In this document: positions 1-9,156 of the stretch, piece by piece
Position numbering within the stretch: the first letter of the stretch is position 1
How the letters are laid out: every line of letters starts with the position of its first letter
Assembly: GCA_017305935.1 (NCBI GenBank)
Contig: JAFKJU010000015.1
Coordinates: forward strand, 143,907-207,906
DNA length: 64,000 nt
From: Hyphomicrobiales bacterium
GTDB lineage: Bacteria; Pseudomonadota; Alphaproteobacteria; Rhizobiales; Rhizobiaceae
Direction of reading: 5' to 3'
Position numbers and translations under genes: made by a program
Notes under the pieces: generated by a model
The model's input: the letters and a program-made list of their open reading frames with translations, nothing else
Databases searched by the model: none
What the model was told of the DNA's origin: nothing

Positions 1-251
1 CGCTCCTCGTTTCCATCGCCGGCGTCATCGGTTTCATCGGCCTCATGATCCCGCATGTCGCCCGGCCCCTCGCCGGCCCGCTGCACGGCCGTCTCGCGCT
101 CACCTGCGCACTCTTCGGCGCAGCGCTTCTGCTCGGCAGCGACCTGATCGCGCGGACCCTGCTGCCGCCCCAGGAACTGCCGGTCGGCGTGGTGACCAGT
201 TCGATCGGCGCCCTGTTCGTGGTGACCACGTTGCTGAGGCAGAAATCATAG
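1..251 (+). CDS. FecCD-family ABC permease, C-terminal fragment (cut by window edge)
   Basis: The reading frame is open from base 3 to a TAG at 249-251. It encodes the last ~82 residues of an iron/cobalamin/molybdate-type (FecCD) inner-membrane permease. The visible part has the family's GFIGLMIPHVAR segment, a hydrophobic helix containing GAALLLGSDLIAR, and the closing LPVGVVTSSIGALFVV helix. These permeases form the channel of a type II importer with a FecB-type binding protein and a FecE-type ATPase. Any partners must lie upstream of the window, because nothing downstream on this strand continues the operon. The substrate cannot be read from this piece. A second, broken FecCD gene lies at 12-13 kb and a remnant at 53.2-53.6 kb. 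Confidence 0.9.
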   Translation, partial: LLVSIAGVIGFIGLMIPHVARPLAGPLHGRLALTCALFGAALLLGSDLIARTLLPPQELPVGVVTSSIGALFVVTTLLRQKS

Positions 252-787
252 CTGCGGGCCATCGCGGCAAAGATCGGCCTCGGCTCGTATGCTCACGCTC
301 AAGAGCACCAAAGTTCGAACACGATCCTGCCATTCAAGCAGGCCGATCTGTTGTGGCGGCGTGTTTCTGTATCTGCTGAACGACATGTCTCACGGCCGGG
401 AGCTTTCGCGCAATCGAAAAACCGCCGCAATTTGTCTTCGGTCCTGTGGCTGATGCGGCAGCGGGTTTCCGCCATCATAAGCTCACGGTGAGCTCGATTG
501 CCATGTGTCCTGCCGGAAGTTTCCACGCACGCGTCTGCCATGGCCGATCCTTTTCCTGCCCTTGACAGTCGATAGCCGGCGGCTCTCGCATTGTCGTGCA
601 AGCGAAAAGCGGCCGCGTCCAATGGGTGCATGCGGCAAACTGGAATATGACCGCCGGTCAGTCAACGACCGAACCGCTTCTTCGGCAATGGAGTTCTTCC
701 GGGAATTGTCCCGCCGCCGCCTGAGCTTCACTTTTCCGGCTTCTTTTCCGACCGCGCCATGCGGTGCACCCTCGTCGTCCGACCGGA
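252..787. other. Intergenic stretch, no gene recognised
   Basis: About 535 bases lie between the FecCD tail and the stop of the leftward permease. Short open frames occur on both strands, for example 505-798 on plus. They are rich in Arg, Ser and Pro, overlap each other and show no recognisable domain, so I treat them as non-coding. No clear U-tailed hairpin was seen. Confidence 0.5.
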
Positions 788-2467
788 TTATTCCCTGATC
801 AGGCTACTCCGGCGCAAGAGGCTCAGAAACAGCAGCGGCAGGAGTGTCGTCAGGAAGATGGTGACGAAGGCCATGGCCATGCCGAGACCCACCGAACCCT
901 GTTCGAACTGACGCCAGATGAAGGTGGCGATGGTCTGCATGCCGACCGGCGCGACCACGACGGACGCGACGAGCTCGCGCGAGGCGAGCGCGAAGACGAG
1001 CAGCATTGCCGAGGCAAGGCTCGGGAAGACCAGCGGGATCAGGATGCGCCGGAAGGCGACGGCGCCGGTGGCGCCGAAGACGCGGGCGGCCGCCTCGAGA
1101 TTGTCGCCGATCTGCACGAAGGCGGCCGTGGCATAGCGCGCGGTGTGAGGCACGAGAATGCAGCAATAGGCGAGCAGCAGGATGAAACCCGTATTATAGG
1201 GCGTGAAGGGCAGGCCCGGCATGTTCCAGGCAAGGATCAGTCCGACGGCGACGACGATGCCGGGCAGCGCATTGGGCAGCACCGTCATGATGTCGATGAG
1301 CGCCCGGCCGCGCATGCGCGTCTTGACCACGACATAGGCCGACACGATCCCGATCAGGCCCGTCAGCAGCGCGGTCGCGACGCCGAGCGTCAGGCTGTTG
1401 GCGAGTGCGCCCAGCGCACCGGCGGAATTGCCGAAGACGGCGGCGAAATTGTCGAGCGTCAGATTACCGGGGGAAAGCCCGCCGGAAATCGTTCGCGACA
1501 AAGCGGTGGCGAGAATCGCCAGCATGGGAACGCCCGTCGACAGGAAAGCGATCGCGCCAAAGAGGGCTAGCACCGGCAACTTGAGATAGCCGAGCGGGCG
1601 CTTGTCGGCATTCTGCGGCTTGCCGTTCACGGTCTGGTAGGAACGGCGCGCCAGGATCCAGCGCTGCAGGAGGAAGGCCGCCAGCGACAGGGCGACCAGC
1701 AGCAGCGACAGCGTGGCCGCTCCCGGCAGATCGATCGGCCAGTCGCCGACGCGCGTATCGATGCCAGTGACGAGGACGTCGAAGCCGGCGCGGCGGCCGA
1801 GCGCCGCGGGCGTGCCGTATTCCTCGATCGCGGCGGCGAAGACGAGCAGCAGGCTCGCGGCCAGCCCCGGCGCAGACAGCGGCAGCGTGATGCGCCGGAA
1901 GGCCCGGGCCGGCGTTGCGCCGAAGACCCGGCCGACATCCGCATAGCGCGCGCCGACCGCCTCCACGGTCCGCGACACGGCAAAATAGACGACCGGGAAG
2001 GTGTTGAAGGTCATGACCAGCGTCATGCCGAGCAGCGAGAAGAGAACGGACGCCAGGTTGAAGCCGAAAAGCTGCTCGAGATAGCCACGCGGCTGCAGGG
2101 TCATGATCCAGCCGAGCGTGGCGATATAGGGCGGGATCATGAAAGGCACGAGCAGCAGCACGTCCCAGACCGGCGCGAGGGGAACGCGGTAGAGCGCCCG
2201 GGCGACGCCGAGCGGGATCGCCAGAAGCGAAGAGGCGATCACCACGCAGGTTCCCAAAAGCACGGTGTTGCCGGTCATGCGCAGGAGTCGCGCATCTGCG
2301 AGCGTCGTCCCCATAAGCGAGAAGGGCTTCGCGAAGGAGCCCGTTCCGATCTCGGGAAAAATCGCCTGACAGAGGATCGCGACGAAGGGCACGGCGACGA
2401 CGACGACGAGACCACCCAAGGCGAACCAGGCCGCTGGCGCGACGCCGCCGATATCCTTCGCATTCAT
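788..2467 (-). CDS. FbpB-type double-domain ABC transporter permease
   Basis: This is an inner-membrane permease of 559 residues made of two fused binding-protein-dependent transport domains, as in FbpB/AfuB. Each half carries the EAA loop that contacts the ATPase. One reads EAVGARYADVGRVFGA followed by a Pro; the other reads EAARVFGATGAVAFRR followed by PLVFPSL. Start: the frame stays open upstream, but the ATG at 2467 (MNAKDIGG) lies 10 bases after the stop of the binding-protein gene and gives a sensible N-terminus. It is the last gene of a leftward operon ordered ATPase, binding protein, permease. Family members carry ferric iron or small phosphorylated or organic anions. The partner binding protein argues against bare ferric iron (see its entry). 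Confidence 0.93.
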   Translation of the reverse strand: MNAKDIGGVAPAAWFALGGLVVVVAVPFVAILCQAIFPEIGTGSFAKPFSLMGTTLADARLLRMTGNTVLLGTCVVIASSLLAIPLGVARALYRVPLAPVWDVLLLVPFMIPPYIATLGWIMTLQPRGYLEQLFGFNLASVLFSLLGMTLVMTFNTFPVVYFAVSRTVEAVGARYADVGRVFGATPARAFRRITLPLSAPGLAASLLLVFAAAIEEYGTPAALGRRAGFDVLVTGIDTRVGDWPIDLPGAATLSLLLVALSLAAFLLQRWILARRSYQTVNGKPQNADKRPLGYLKLPVLALFGAIAFLSTGVPMLAILATALSRTISGGLSPGNLTLDNFAAVFGNSAGALGALANSLTLGVATALLTGLIGIVSAYVVVKTRMRGRALIDIMTVLPNALPGIVVAVGLILAWNMPGLPFTPYNTGFILLLAYCCILVPHTARYATAAFVQIGDNLEAAARVFGATGAVAFRRILIPLVFPSLASAMLLVFALASRELVASVVVAPVGMQTIATFIWRQFEQGSVGLGMAMAFVTIFLTTLLPLLFLSLLRRSSLIRE

Positions 2468-2477
2468 ACGATCACAC

Positions 2478-3437
2478 TCAGTTGGCGCCGAAGATGTCGA
2501 AAACCTGCTGCAAGATCTCCTTGCGCTTGCCCTGAACGGCGGCCGCATCGTAGTTCAGCAGCTTCAGGTCGGCGATGAGCGGACGGTCGGCCGGAACATC
2601 GCTGCGGGCCGGCATCAGGAAGGTCTTGGCGACGAGTGCCTGGCCGGCGTCGGACAAAATGTAGTCGACGAACTTCTTCGCCTCGTCCTGGTTTTTCGAC
2701 CAGTTGAGGATCATGACCGGACGCGGCGCGATGACCGTGCCCGATTGCGGGAAGATCACGTCGATGCTTTCGCCCTTGGCCTTGTTGCCGAAGGTGATGT
2801 AGTCGACGGCGCCGAAGACGGCGGCCTTGGCGCCCTGCAGCACCGGGTTCAGCGCTTCGGCATTGGCGCCGGCGATGACCGCGCCGTTTGCCTTCAGGTC
2901 CTTGAAGAGCCTGTAATCGTCCTGGCCGGCCAGCGCTGCGGTCAGTTCGAAGGACGAGCCGGACTGCGCCGGATCGGGAATGTTGACGAGGTCCTTGAAT
3001 TCCGGCTTGGTGAGGTCGCTCCACTCGGCCGGCTTCGGCGTGCCGCTTTTGGTGTTCCAGGCGATGCCGAGCGCGGAGACGCCCTGCGCGACGGCGGTGT
3101 CGTTCTTCAGGAAGGCCGGGACTTTCTCGGCATTCGGGCTGGCATAGGGCACCAGCCAGCCGCGCTTTGCAAAATCGGTCGCCGTATCCCAGGAGGCGGA
3201 GATGAGGACATCGACCACCGGATTGGCGGCTTCCGCCTCGATGCGGGCCATGACCTTGCCGGTCGTGGCCTGGAAGACGTTCACCTTGACGCCGGTCTCG
3301 GCGGTGAAGCCCTCGGCGAGCTTGTCGATGAGGCTCTGCGGGCCGGCGGTGTAGACGGTGATGTCGGCATGGGCGACGCCAGCCAGAAGCAGCGTCGATA
3401 CGGCGCCGGCGACCAGCCCCTTGATCGATTTCAACAT
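2478..3437 (-). CDS. FbpA/AfuA-like periplasmic substrate-binding protein
   Basis: The 319-residue protein has a Sec signal peptide (hydrophobic stretch ending in AGVAHA, cleavage before DITVY) and then a type II periplasmic-binding fold typical of the FbpA group. It starts inside the ATPase gene (overlap 3431-3437) and ends 10 bases before the permease, so the three form one transport operon. Classical ferric-binding FbpA proteins use two adjacent tyrosines near residue 195. Here the equivalent region (VFGAVDYITFGNKAKG) has no Tyr-Tyr pair. By family knowledge, homologues without the pair can bind other ligands, such as sugar phosphates in AfuA. The fold is certain and the ligand is unknown. 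Confidence 0.9.
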   Translation of the reverse strand: MLKSIKGLVAGAVSTLLLAGVAHADITVYTAGPQSLIDKLAEGFTAETGVKVNVFQATTGKVMARIEAEAANPVVDVLISASWDTATDFAKRGWLVPYASPNAEKVPAFLKNDTAVAQGVSALGIAWNTKSGTPKPAEWSDLTKPEFKDLVNIPDPAQSGSSFELTAALAGQDDYRLFKDLKANGAVIAGANAEALNPVLQGAKAAVFGAVDYITFGNKAKGESIDVIFPQSGTVIAPRPVMILNWSKNQDEAKKFVDYILSDAGQALVAKTFLMPARSDVPADRPLIADLKLLNYDAAAVQGKRKEILQQVFDIFGAN

Positions 3438-4555
3438 GTCACAACCTTCTTTTCTTGCGCATTATGGCTTTCCTCCCCGAACCAGCGGATCCGGCCGGGG
3501 TCTATGGAAAGCCCGATCTGTTCACCGGGGCGCAGCCGCACGGCGCTGAGAAGCTGCAGCTCGACATCCGGCGAGCCGGCGAGCACCACCGTCGCCAGAT
3601 GGCCGTCGCCGCGGAACTGGGAGCGCACGACCCTGGCCGGAAGCGTCTTGTGGGACGGTGCGCCGAGCGAGACGGCGGCAAGCGGCAGCAGGACCTGCGC
3701 CTCGGGGCCGCGCGATGGCGCGACCTCCTGCGCCACCGCCTGGTCGCTGCCGGCGAGAAACCAGGTGCCGCCGCGCCAGGAAAGCCGCGCCGTTCCGCCG
3801 AGCCGCAGGAAATCGGCCACCTCGGCGCTCGCCGGGCGTGCGACCAGATCGTCCGGCGCTGCGAGCTGGGCAATTTCGCCGGCGCGCATGACGGCGACCT
3901 CGTCGGCAAGGGTCAACGCCTCCGCATGGTCGTGGGTGACGTAGATGGCGGTGAGCCGGAGCTCGGAAATCAGGCCGGCAAGCTCGCCCACCATGTTTTC
4001 GCGCAGCTCGCGATCGAGATTGGACAGCGGCTCGTCGAAGAGGATGAGCTGCGGCTCGGCGACAATGGCCCGGGCAATGGCGACGCGCTGCTGCTGGCCG
4101 CCGGAGAGGTCGCTCGGGCGCCGGCCGGCATAGGCTTCGAGGCCGACGCGCGTGAGGGCGCGCATCGTGCGCGCCTCGCGCTCCGCCCGGGCGATACCCC
4201 GCATTTCGAGCGGAAAGGCGACATTGCCACCCACCGTAAGATGCGGCCAGAGCGCGTAATCCTGGAAGACCATGCCGAGATTGCGCCGTTCCGGCGGTGC
4301 GAAGAAGCCGGTCTTCGCATCAGCGACCGGCTGGCCGGCGATCCTCACCGTGCCGCGGTTTGGCTGGAGAAGTCCGGCGACGAGCCTGAGAAGCGTGGTC
4401 TTGCCGCAACCCGAGGGGCCGAGCAGCGCAAGCGTCCTGCCCCTCGACAGCGAAAGGTCGATGCCCTTGAGGACGATCGTGTCGCCGTAATGCAGCGCCA
4501 GGTCATGGGCGGATACCGCATCGGCATCCTGATCGGTTTTCTTGGACATCGGCAA
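3431..4555 (-). CDS. FbpC-type ABC transporter ATP-binding protein
   Basis: This cytoplasmic ATPase of 374 residues energises the importer encoded just downstream. Visible motifs are Walker [10 protein letters not shown] (46-54), signature [14 protein letters not shown], Walker [13 protein letters not shown] and H-loop [10 protein letters not shown]-terminal TOBE-like regulatory domain follows ([17 protein letters not shown]). The start at 4555 has a second in-frame ATG two codons later (4549). It is the first gene of the leftward operon. Its upstream region holds a short direct repeat, TTGGATGAC at 4592-4600 and 4603-4611, of unknown meaning. Confidence 0.93.
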   Translation of the reverse strand: MPMSKKTDQDADAVSAHDLALHYGDTIVLKGIDLSLSRGRTLALLGPSGCGKTTLLRLVAGLLQPNRGTVRIAGQPVADAKTGFFAPPERRNLGMVFQDYALWPHLTVGGNVAFPLEMRGIARAEREARTMRALTRVGLEAYAGRRPSDLSGGQQQRVAIARAIVAEPQLILFDEPLSNLDRELRENMVGELAGLISELRLTAIYVTHDHAEALTLADEVAVMRAGEIAQLAAPDDLVARPASAEVADFLRLGGTARLSWRGGTWFLAGSDQAVAQEVAPSRGPEAQVLLPLAAVSLGAPSHKTLPARVVRSQFRGDGHLATVVLAGSPDVELQLLSAVRLRPGEQIGLSIDPGRIRWFGEESHNAQEKKVVTC

Positions 4556-4687
4556 AGGCTTCTTGCAACAGTTGCCGGTGCAATATTCGCCTTGGATGAC
4601 AGTTGGATGACGGTTTCAGGCCCGGGAAGTCGGTGCGGTTCTCCGGAGCCTGGCGGAACGGACGATGCCGTCGACCGTCGCGCTCTC

Positions 4688-4993
4688 TCAGGCCTTTGCC
4701 CGTTTGCGCTTCTTGACCAGCGCTTTATCGGCACTTGGCTCACCGACAGCTTCGAGATCGTTCTCGGTCACCGGATCGAGGCGGTGCCTGATGGCCAACG
4801 CATAGACCACCTGCAGGATCTGGGCATCCTTCACATCGGGATCACTCAAGGCAAGCAGCGAAGCCTTCACGATCTTCTTGCTGCTGGCCTTCGGACATTC
4901 CGCAAGAACATGGCGGTAAAGCGCCTCGTCCACCAACCCCCGCTCCGCACCCGTGATGAGAGCCTCGTAGATCCTGTCAATTTTTCCCGTCAT
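4688..4993 (-). CDS. Conserved-looking small hypothetical protein (101 aa)
   Basis: I do not recognise a function. From the ATG at 4993 the frame gives a 101-residue, probably alpha-helical protein (MTGKIDRIYEALITGAERGL onward) with a strongly basic tail ending KKRKRAKA. The frame remains open upstream to 5092, but that extension lies over a 74-bp repeat also found at 53.2 kb without the gene, so I place the start at MTGK. It sits alone between two divergent transporter operons. The repeat covers its upstream region and first codons, which means this gene may have been moved or duplicated together with its leader. Confidence 0.6.
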   Translation of the reverse strand: MTGKIDRIYEALITGAERGLVDEALYRHVLAECPKASSKKIVKASLLALSDPDVKDAQILQVVYALAIRHRLDPVTENDLEAVGEPSADKALVKKRKRAKA

Positions 4994-5059
4994 TCCGGAA
5001 CACTCCAAAATCAAAGCCGACTTGAAACAGGTCGCCAATTCCGGTGTCACAATCAAGAA
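4986..5059 (-). repeat. 74-bp dispersed repeat, copy A
   Basis: Read on the minus strand, this segment matches 53164-53237 (plus) over 74 bases with three mismatches and no gaps. It contains the core GGCGACCTGTTTCAAGTCGG and ends exactly after the first three codons (ATG ACG GG) of the small gene at 4688-4993. Nothing matches on either side. It could be a mobile-element end, a recombination site or a conserved leader. I do not recognise the family. Confidence 0.8.
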
Positions 5060-5342
5060 TGCGACACTGCGCAACGGCTGAAATCTGATCAATAAAGCGA
5101 CAGGAAGCGGGCGCGGCCTCGTCGACGAACCGTCTGTGCGAAAAAATTCATCGCGTCTGTTTGCTTCCGTTCCGGCACATCAAGGCGCCAAGCCAGCGTC
5201 AATCGCGCCGGGCCAAGCGCGTAACCATGACCGCAACATACGGGGCAACGTCATAAAACTGAATCATGCTGCCGATATTGCGCATCCCAAGACAACGGAA
5301 CGCCGTCCGGGCGCTCCGCAGACGAGGACGAGGGCCGCTTCG

Positions 5343-6419
5343 ATGGCTTCGATTTCCCTTGAGCGCGTCTCCAAGGCCTATGACCGCAAGCAGGTATTGG
5401 ACGACGTATCGCTGGATGTGGCGGAGGGTGAATTCGTCGCGATCCTCGGTCCCTCGGGTTGCGGCAAGACCACCATGCTGCGGTTGATCGCGGGCTTCGA
5501 GCAGATCGACGCCGGGGCCATCCGCTTCGGACGCGATGTCATTGCCGCGCCCGGCAGGAGCGTTCCGCCCGAAAAGCGCAATGTCGGCATCGTTTTCCAG
5601 AATTATGCCCTCTGGCCGCATATGAGCGTGGCCGAGAATGTCGGCTATGCGCTCAAGGTCGCCGGCGTATCGTCCGAGATGCGGCGTCGGCGCAGCGTCG
5701 AGGCGCTTGCCACCGTCGACATGGACAGGCTGGCTGATCGTTCGCCGGCCGACCTGTCCGGCGGCCAGCGCCAGCGCGTGGCGCTGGCCCGCTGCCTGGC
5801 CGCCGCGCCCTCCGTGATGCTTCTCGACGAGCCGCTCGCCAATCTCGACGTGCACCTGCGCGCCTCGATGGAGCGGGAATTCTCCGAATTCCACCGGCGC
5901 ACCGGCGCGACCATGATCTACATCACGCACGACCAGTCCGAAGCCATGGCGCTCGCCGACCGCATTGCCGTCATGGATGCGGGCCGGATCGTCCAGTTCG
6001 CCACGCCGCGCGATCTCTACCGCGAGCCCGAGAGCGAGATGGTCGCGCGCTTCATCGGCAACGGGCTGGTCCTGCCGGTCAGCGATCTGCGGGAGGATAC
6101 CCGTTCGGGCCGTGTCGAGGTCGATGTCTTCGGCCGGCGCCACACGGTGCGGGCACGATACGGCCAGCCCGCCGCAGCGGCCGCGCGTCTCAGCGTCCAT
6201 CCGGACGATCTGCTGCTCGCCGGCGACGAGACTTCCGGCTTCGATGCCGAGGTCGAGTGCATCATCTATCGCGGCAGCCATGTCGAAGTGCATTTCCACC
6301 CGCGCCGCGCACCGGATCTTTCTCTGAGCCTGCACGCACCGCATGACCGGGTGTTCGAGCCCGGTGCGCTCATTTCCGTCCGCGTCGGCGACGGCTGGGT
6401 TCTTCCCGGCGCTGCCTGA
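5343..6419 (+). CDS. ABC transporter ATP-binding protein (FbpC/AfuC/PotA-type)
   Basis: The 358-residue ATPase is the first gene of a rightward five-gene operon. Motifs are Walker [10 protein letters not shown] (about 36-44), signature LSGGQRQRVALARC, Walker B VMLLDEPLANLD, H-loop ITHDQSEAM and a C-terminal TOBE-like domain (LSVHPDDLLLAGDE). The frame is open from 5136, but the N-terminal extension is unlike the family. The ATG at 5343 (MASISLERVSKAYD) gives the normal start. It is paralogous to the ATPase at 3431-4555, so two FbpABC-like systems stand back to back with their promoters in 4.6-5.3 kb. Confidence 0.93.
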   Translation: MASISLERVSKAYDRKQVLDDVSLDVAEGEFVAILGPSGCGKTTMLRLIAGFEQIDAGAIRFGRDVIAAPGRSVPPEKRNVGIVFQNYALWPHMSVAENVGYALKVAGVSSEMRRRRSVEALATVDMDRLADRSPADLSGGQRQRVALARCLAAAPSVMLLDEPLANLDVHLRASMEREFSEFHRRTGATMIYITHDQSEAMALADRIAVMDAGRIVQFATPRDLYREPESEMVARFIGNGLVLPVSDLREDTRSGRVEVDVFGRRHTVRARYGQPAAAAARLSVHPDDLLLAGDETSGFDAEVECIIYRGSHVEVHFHPRRAPDLSLSLHAPHDRVFEPGALISVRVGDGWVLPGAA

Positions 6420-6456
6420 GCTTTCCCTTCCTCCCCCGCAAGCAAGAGGTTCTTCC

Positions 6457-7419
6457 ATGCGCTTTCTCACCCTCCTTTCAGCCGTGCTTCTGGCCGGCGC
6501 CGCCCATGCCGAAACGCTCACCCTCTACACGTCGCAATCTCCCGAGATCGCCCAGCAGACGGTGGACGCCTTCCAGGCCAGGCACCCCGAGATCAAGGTC
6601 GAGTGGTCCCGCAACGGCACCAGCCAGTTGCTCAACATCTTGCGCGCGGAAATCGCCGCCGGCGAGGTCAAGCCGGATGTGCTCCTGGTGGCCGACACCA
6701 TCAATCTCGGCCAGCTCAAGGCCGAAGGCCGGCTGATGGCCTATCCGGAAGCCAAGGTGGAAGCCTATGATCCGGCCACCTACGACAAGGACCGGATGTT
6801 CTTCGGCACCAAGATCATCTCCACCGGCATCGCCTACAACACCAAGACGGCAAAGCCCGTCGAGAGCTGGTCGGACCTGCTCGTCGAAGACAACCGGGGG
6901 CAGATCGCCGTGCCGAGCCCGCTCTATTCCGGCGCGGCCCTGAACCATCTGCACAGCGTCATCGACGTTCAGGGCATCGGCTGGGACTTCTATCGCAAGC
7001 TTGCGGAACTCGGCATCGCGCCCGAAGGCGGCAACGGCCCGGCGCTGAAGGCCGTCGCCAGCGGCCTTGCGAAATACGGCATCATCGCGGATGCGGATGT
7101 GATCCGCGCCAAGGCGAGCGGTTCGCCGGTCGATCTGATCTTCCCCAAGGAGGGCGTTTCCTTCATCACCGAGCCGGTGGCGATCATGTCCACGGCGAAG
7201 GAGCCCAAGGCGGCCAAGGCCTTCGTCGACTTCCTGCTGTCCCCCGAAGGCCAGCAACTCGTGGTGACCCAGGGCAACATGCCGATCGATCCGAAGGTCG
7301 CGCCGCCCAAGGGCTTCCCGGCGCTTTCCGAGATCAAGCTGCTGCCGATGGACGCCGACAAGGCGGTGGAGACCGACGCGCAGGTGCGCGCACGCTTCGC
7401 TGAAATCTTCGGTGGCTGA
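6457..7419 (+). CDS. FbpA/AfuA-like periplasmic substrate-binding protein
   Basis: This is a 320-residue exported binding protein. It has a signal peptide (FLTLLSAVLLAGAAHA, cleavage before ETLTLY) and then a type II periplasmic-binding fold. The start at 6457 follows AAGAGG at a normal spacing; the longer frame from 6343 runs through the end of the ATPase gene. As in the other FbpA-like protein here, the region where ferric-binding members carry Tyr-Tyr has none (KYGIIADADVIRAKASG). The operon adds a phosphatase and a metallo-hydrolase, so a phosphorylated organic ligand is my best inference. Ferric iron is the naive annotation. Confidence 0.9.
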   Translation: MRFLTLLSAVLLAGAAHAETLTLYTSQSPEIAQQTVDAFQARHPEIKVEWSRNGTSQLLNILRAEIAAGEVKPDVLLVADTINLGQLKAEGRLMAYPEAKVEAYDPATYDKDRMFFGTKIISTGIAYNTKTAKPVESWSDLLVEDNRGQIAVPSPLYSGAALNHLHSVIDVQGIGWDFYRKLAELGIAPEGGNGPALKAVASGLAKYGIIADADVIRAKASGSPVDLIFPKEGVSFITEPVAIMSTAKEPKAAKAFVDFLLSPEGQQLVVTQGNMPIDPKVAPPKGFPALSEIKLLPMDADKAVETDAQVRARFAEIFGG

Positions 7420-7422
7420 GCG

Positions 7423-9156
7423 ATGACCGACCTTGCGTCCGCCATGCCCGGGGAGCGCCGGCAGTTGCCGGCGTTCCGCATCGAAGCCGAGACGCTGGCG
7501 CTGGTCCTTCTCGTGGCGTTCGTCACCGCAATGTCCATCGCGCCGCTCGCCAGACTGGTTCTCGCCGCGCTGGCGCCGCAGGGCGCGCTGGACCTTTCCC
7601 ATGCGTGGGACGTCCTTGCCCGGCCCAAGGTCTTTGTCGCCGCGCTCAATTCGCTGAACGTCGCGCTGCTTTCGACGCTGTTCGCCGTCGTGGTCGGCGC
7701 CTTTGCCGCGATCCTGACCGTGCATTGCAATATGCGCTTCAAGGCTGCCTGGGTGTTCGGCTTCGTGCTGCCCTTGATGATCCCGCCGCAGGTGACGGCG
7801 CTCGCCTGGGTGCAGGCCTTTTCCCCGACCAGCCCCGTGCTCGGCCTGCTCGGGATGGCGCTCACGCCCGGCAGCCGGCATCCACTGTTTTCCGCCTGGG
7901 GCATCATCCTCCTGCTCGGCGTTTACAATGCGCCGCTCGTCTTCCTCACCGTCCGCGCCGCCCTGCACCGCGTTCCGGCCAATCTTTCGGAAGCCGCGCG
8001 CGCGGCCGGCGCGGGAAGGTCGCGCGTGATCTGGACGATCCTCCTGCCGCTCGCCCGTTCGGGCATTCTCGCCGGCGCGGCGATCGCCTTCGTCTCGGCG
8101 ATCGGCAATTTCGGCATCCAGGCCATGCTCGGCATCCCGGCGCGCTTTCCCACCCTCATCACGCTCATCTATCAGACGCTCAACGGCTATGGACCGGCCG
8201 CATTGTCCGACATGGCCTTGCTGTCGCTCCTGCTGGCGCTGATCACCGTCAGCGGCATCGCGCTCGCCAGCTGGCTCGGTCGGCGCGGCGACCTGCGGGT
8301 GGAAAGCCTCGGGCGTCCGGCCGAGATCGACCTGCGCGGTGCGAAGCGCTGGATCGAAGCCGGCGCATGGCTCTACCTGATCACCACGCTGCTGCTGCCG
8401 CTTTCCGCGCTCTTCGCCACCTCGCTCGTGAAGGGCTTCGGGCAGGAGCTGACATGGACGACCGTGACGCTCGCGAATTATGCAAGCGCCCTTCTCCGCC
8501 AAGCCTCGATTCGCGACGCCTTCGCCACGAGTTTCGTGCTGACCGTCACGACCGTTCTGATCCTCAGCGTGATCTCGCTCTTCCTCGCCTATTTCCTGAG
8601 CTGGCGGCGCGGGCCGGTGGTGCGCGTTCTGCAGATGGCTGCGGAGTTGTCCTATGTCCTGCCCGGTATTGTCCTCGGCGTGGCGATGATCCTTTTCTTT
8701 CTGAAGCCGCTGCCGCTCGTCGGCGTTTCCATCTACGGCACGGTCTGGATCATCCTCGTGGCCTATCTCTCCAACTTCCTTGCCCTGGCGCTACGACCGC
8801 TGCTCGGCGGTTTCACGCAGATCGACCGCTCTCTGGAAGACGCCGCCCGTATCGCCGGCGCCGGCTTCCTCCAGCGCATGCGCGACATCGTGATGCCGCT
8901 GCTCGCGCCGGCCATGGTCGCGGGCGCCATCATCGTCTTCATGTCGGCGCTCAACGAAATCCAGGTCTCGATCCTGCTGGTATCGTCCAGCGCGCGCACC
9001 ATCGGGCCGATGATCGTGTTCCTCGAGGAAGGTGGCTCCTCGACGCTTGCCGCGGCCGTGGGCTGCCTCATGGTGTTCATCGTTCTGGTGCTGATGTCGG
9101 TCGCCTCGCTCTTCTCCTCGCGGCTTCCCAAGGGAGCGTTGCCTTGGCTCGATTGA
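7423..9156 (+). CDS. FbpB-type double-domain ABC transporter permease
   Basis: The 577-residue inner-membrane permease has two fused transport domains, each with an EAA loop for ATPase docking: LSEAARAAGAGRSRVIW and LEDAARIAGAGFLQRMR, each followed by a Pro-containing turn. It starts four bases after the binding-protein stop. Its last 13 bases (9144-9156) overlap the start of the next gene in another frame, which suggests translational coupling. Together with 5343-6419 and 6457-7419 it completes an importer. Confidence 0.93.
   Translation: MTDLASAMPGERRQLPAFRIEAETLALVLLVAFVTAMSIAPLARLVLAALAPQGALDLSHAWDVLARPKVFVAALNSLNVALLSTLFAVVVGAFAAILTVHCNMRFKAAWVFGFVLPLMIPPQVTALAWVQAFSPTSPVLGLLGMALTPGSRHPLFSAWGIILLLGVYNAPLVFLTVRAALHRVPANLSEAARAAGAGRSRVIWTILLPLARSGILAGAAIAFVSAIGNFGIQAMLGIPARFPTLITLIYQTLNGYGPAALSDMALLSLLLALITVSGIALASWLGRRGDLRVESLGRPAEIDLRGAKRWIEAGAWLYLITTLLLPLSALFATSLVKGFGQELTWTTVTLANYASALLRQASIRDAFATSFVLTVTTVLILSVISLFLAYFLSWRRGPVVRVLQMAAELSYVLPGIVLGVAMILFFLKPLPLVGVSIYGTVWIILVAYLSNFLALALRPLLGGFTQIDRSLEDAARIAGAGFLQRMRDIVMPLLAPAMVAGAIIVFMSALNEIQVSILLVSSSARTIGPMIVFLEEGGSSTLAAAVGCLMVFIVLVLMSVASLFSSRLPKGALPWLD

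Noticed and set aside
505..798. Possible small gene of 97 residues upstream of the first permease
   Set aside because: Arg/Ser/Pro-rich, no ribosome-binding site, no similarity to a family I know, and it overlaps other short frames.
2745..3944. 399-residue plus-strand frame over the leftward importer genes
   Set aside because: It overlaps two clear genes on minus and shows no recognisable domain.
2478..7419. Annotating both FbpA-like importers as ferric iron transporters
   Set aside because: Neither binding protein shows the adjacent Tyr pair of classical FbpA. I kept the fold name but not the iron substrate.
6478..8502. 674-residue antisense frame over the binding protein and permease of the second importer
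   Set aside because: Composition is Arg/Gly/Asp-rich shadow sequence with no family features. The plus-strand genes are unambiguous.
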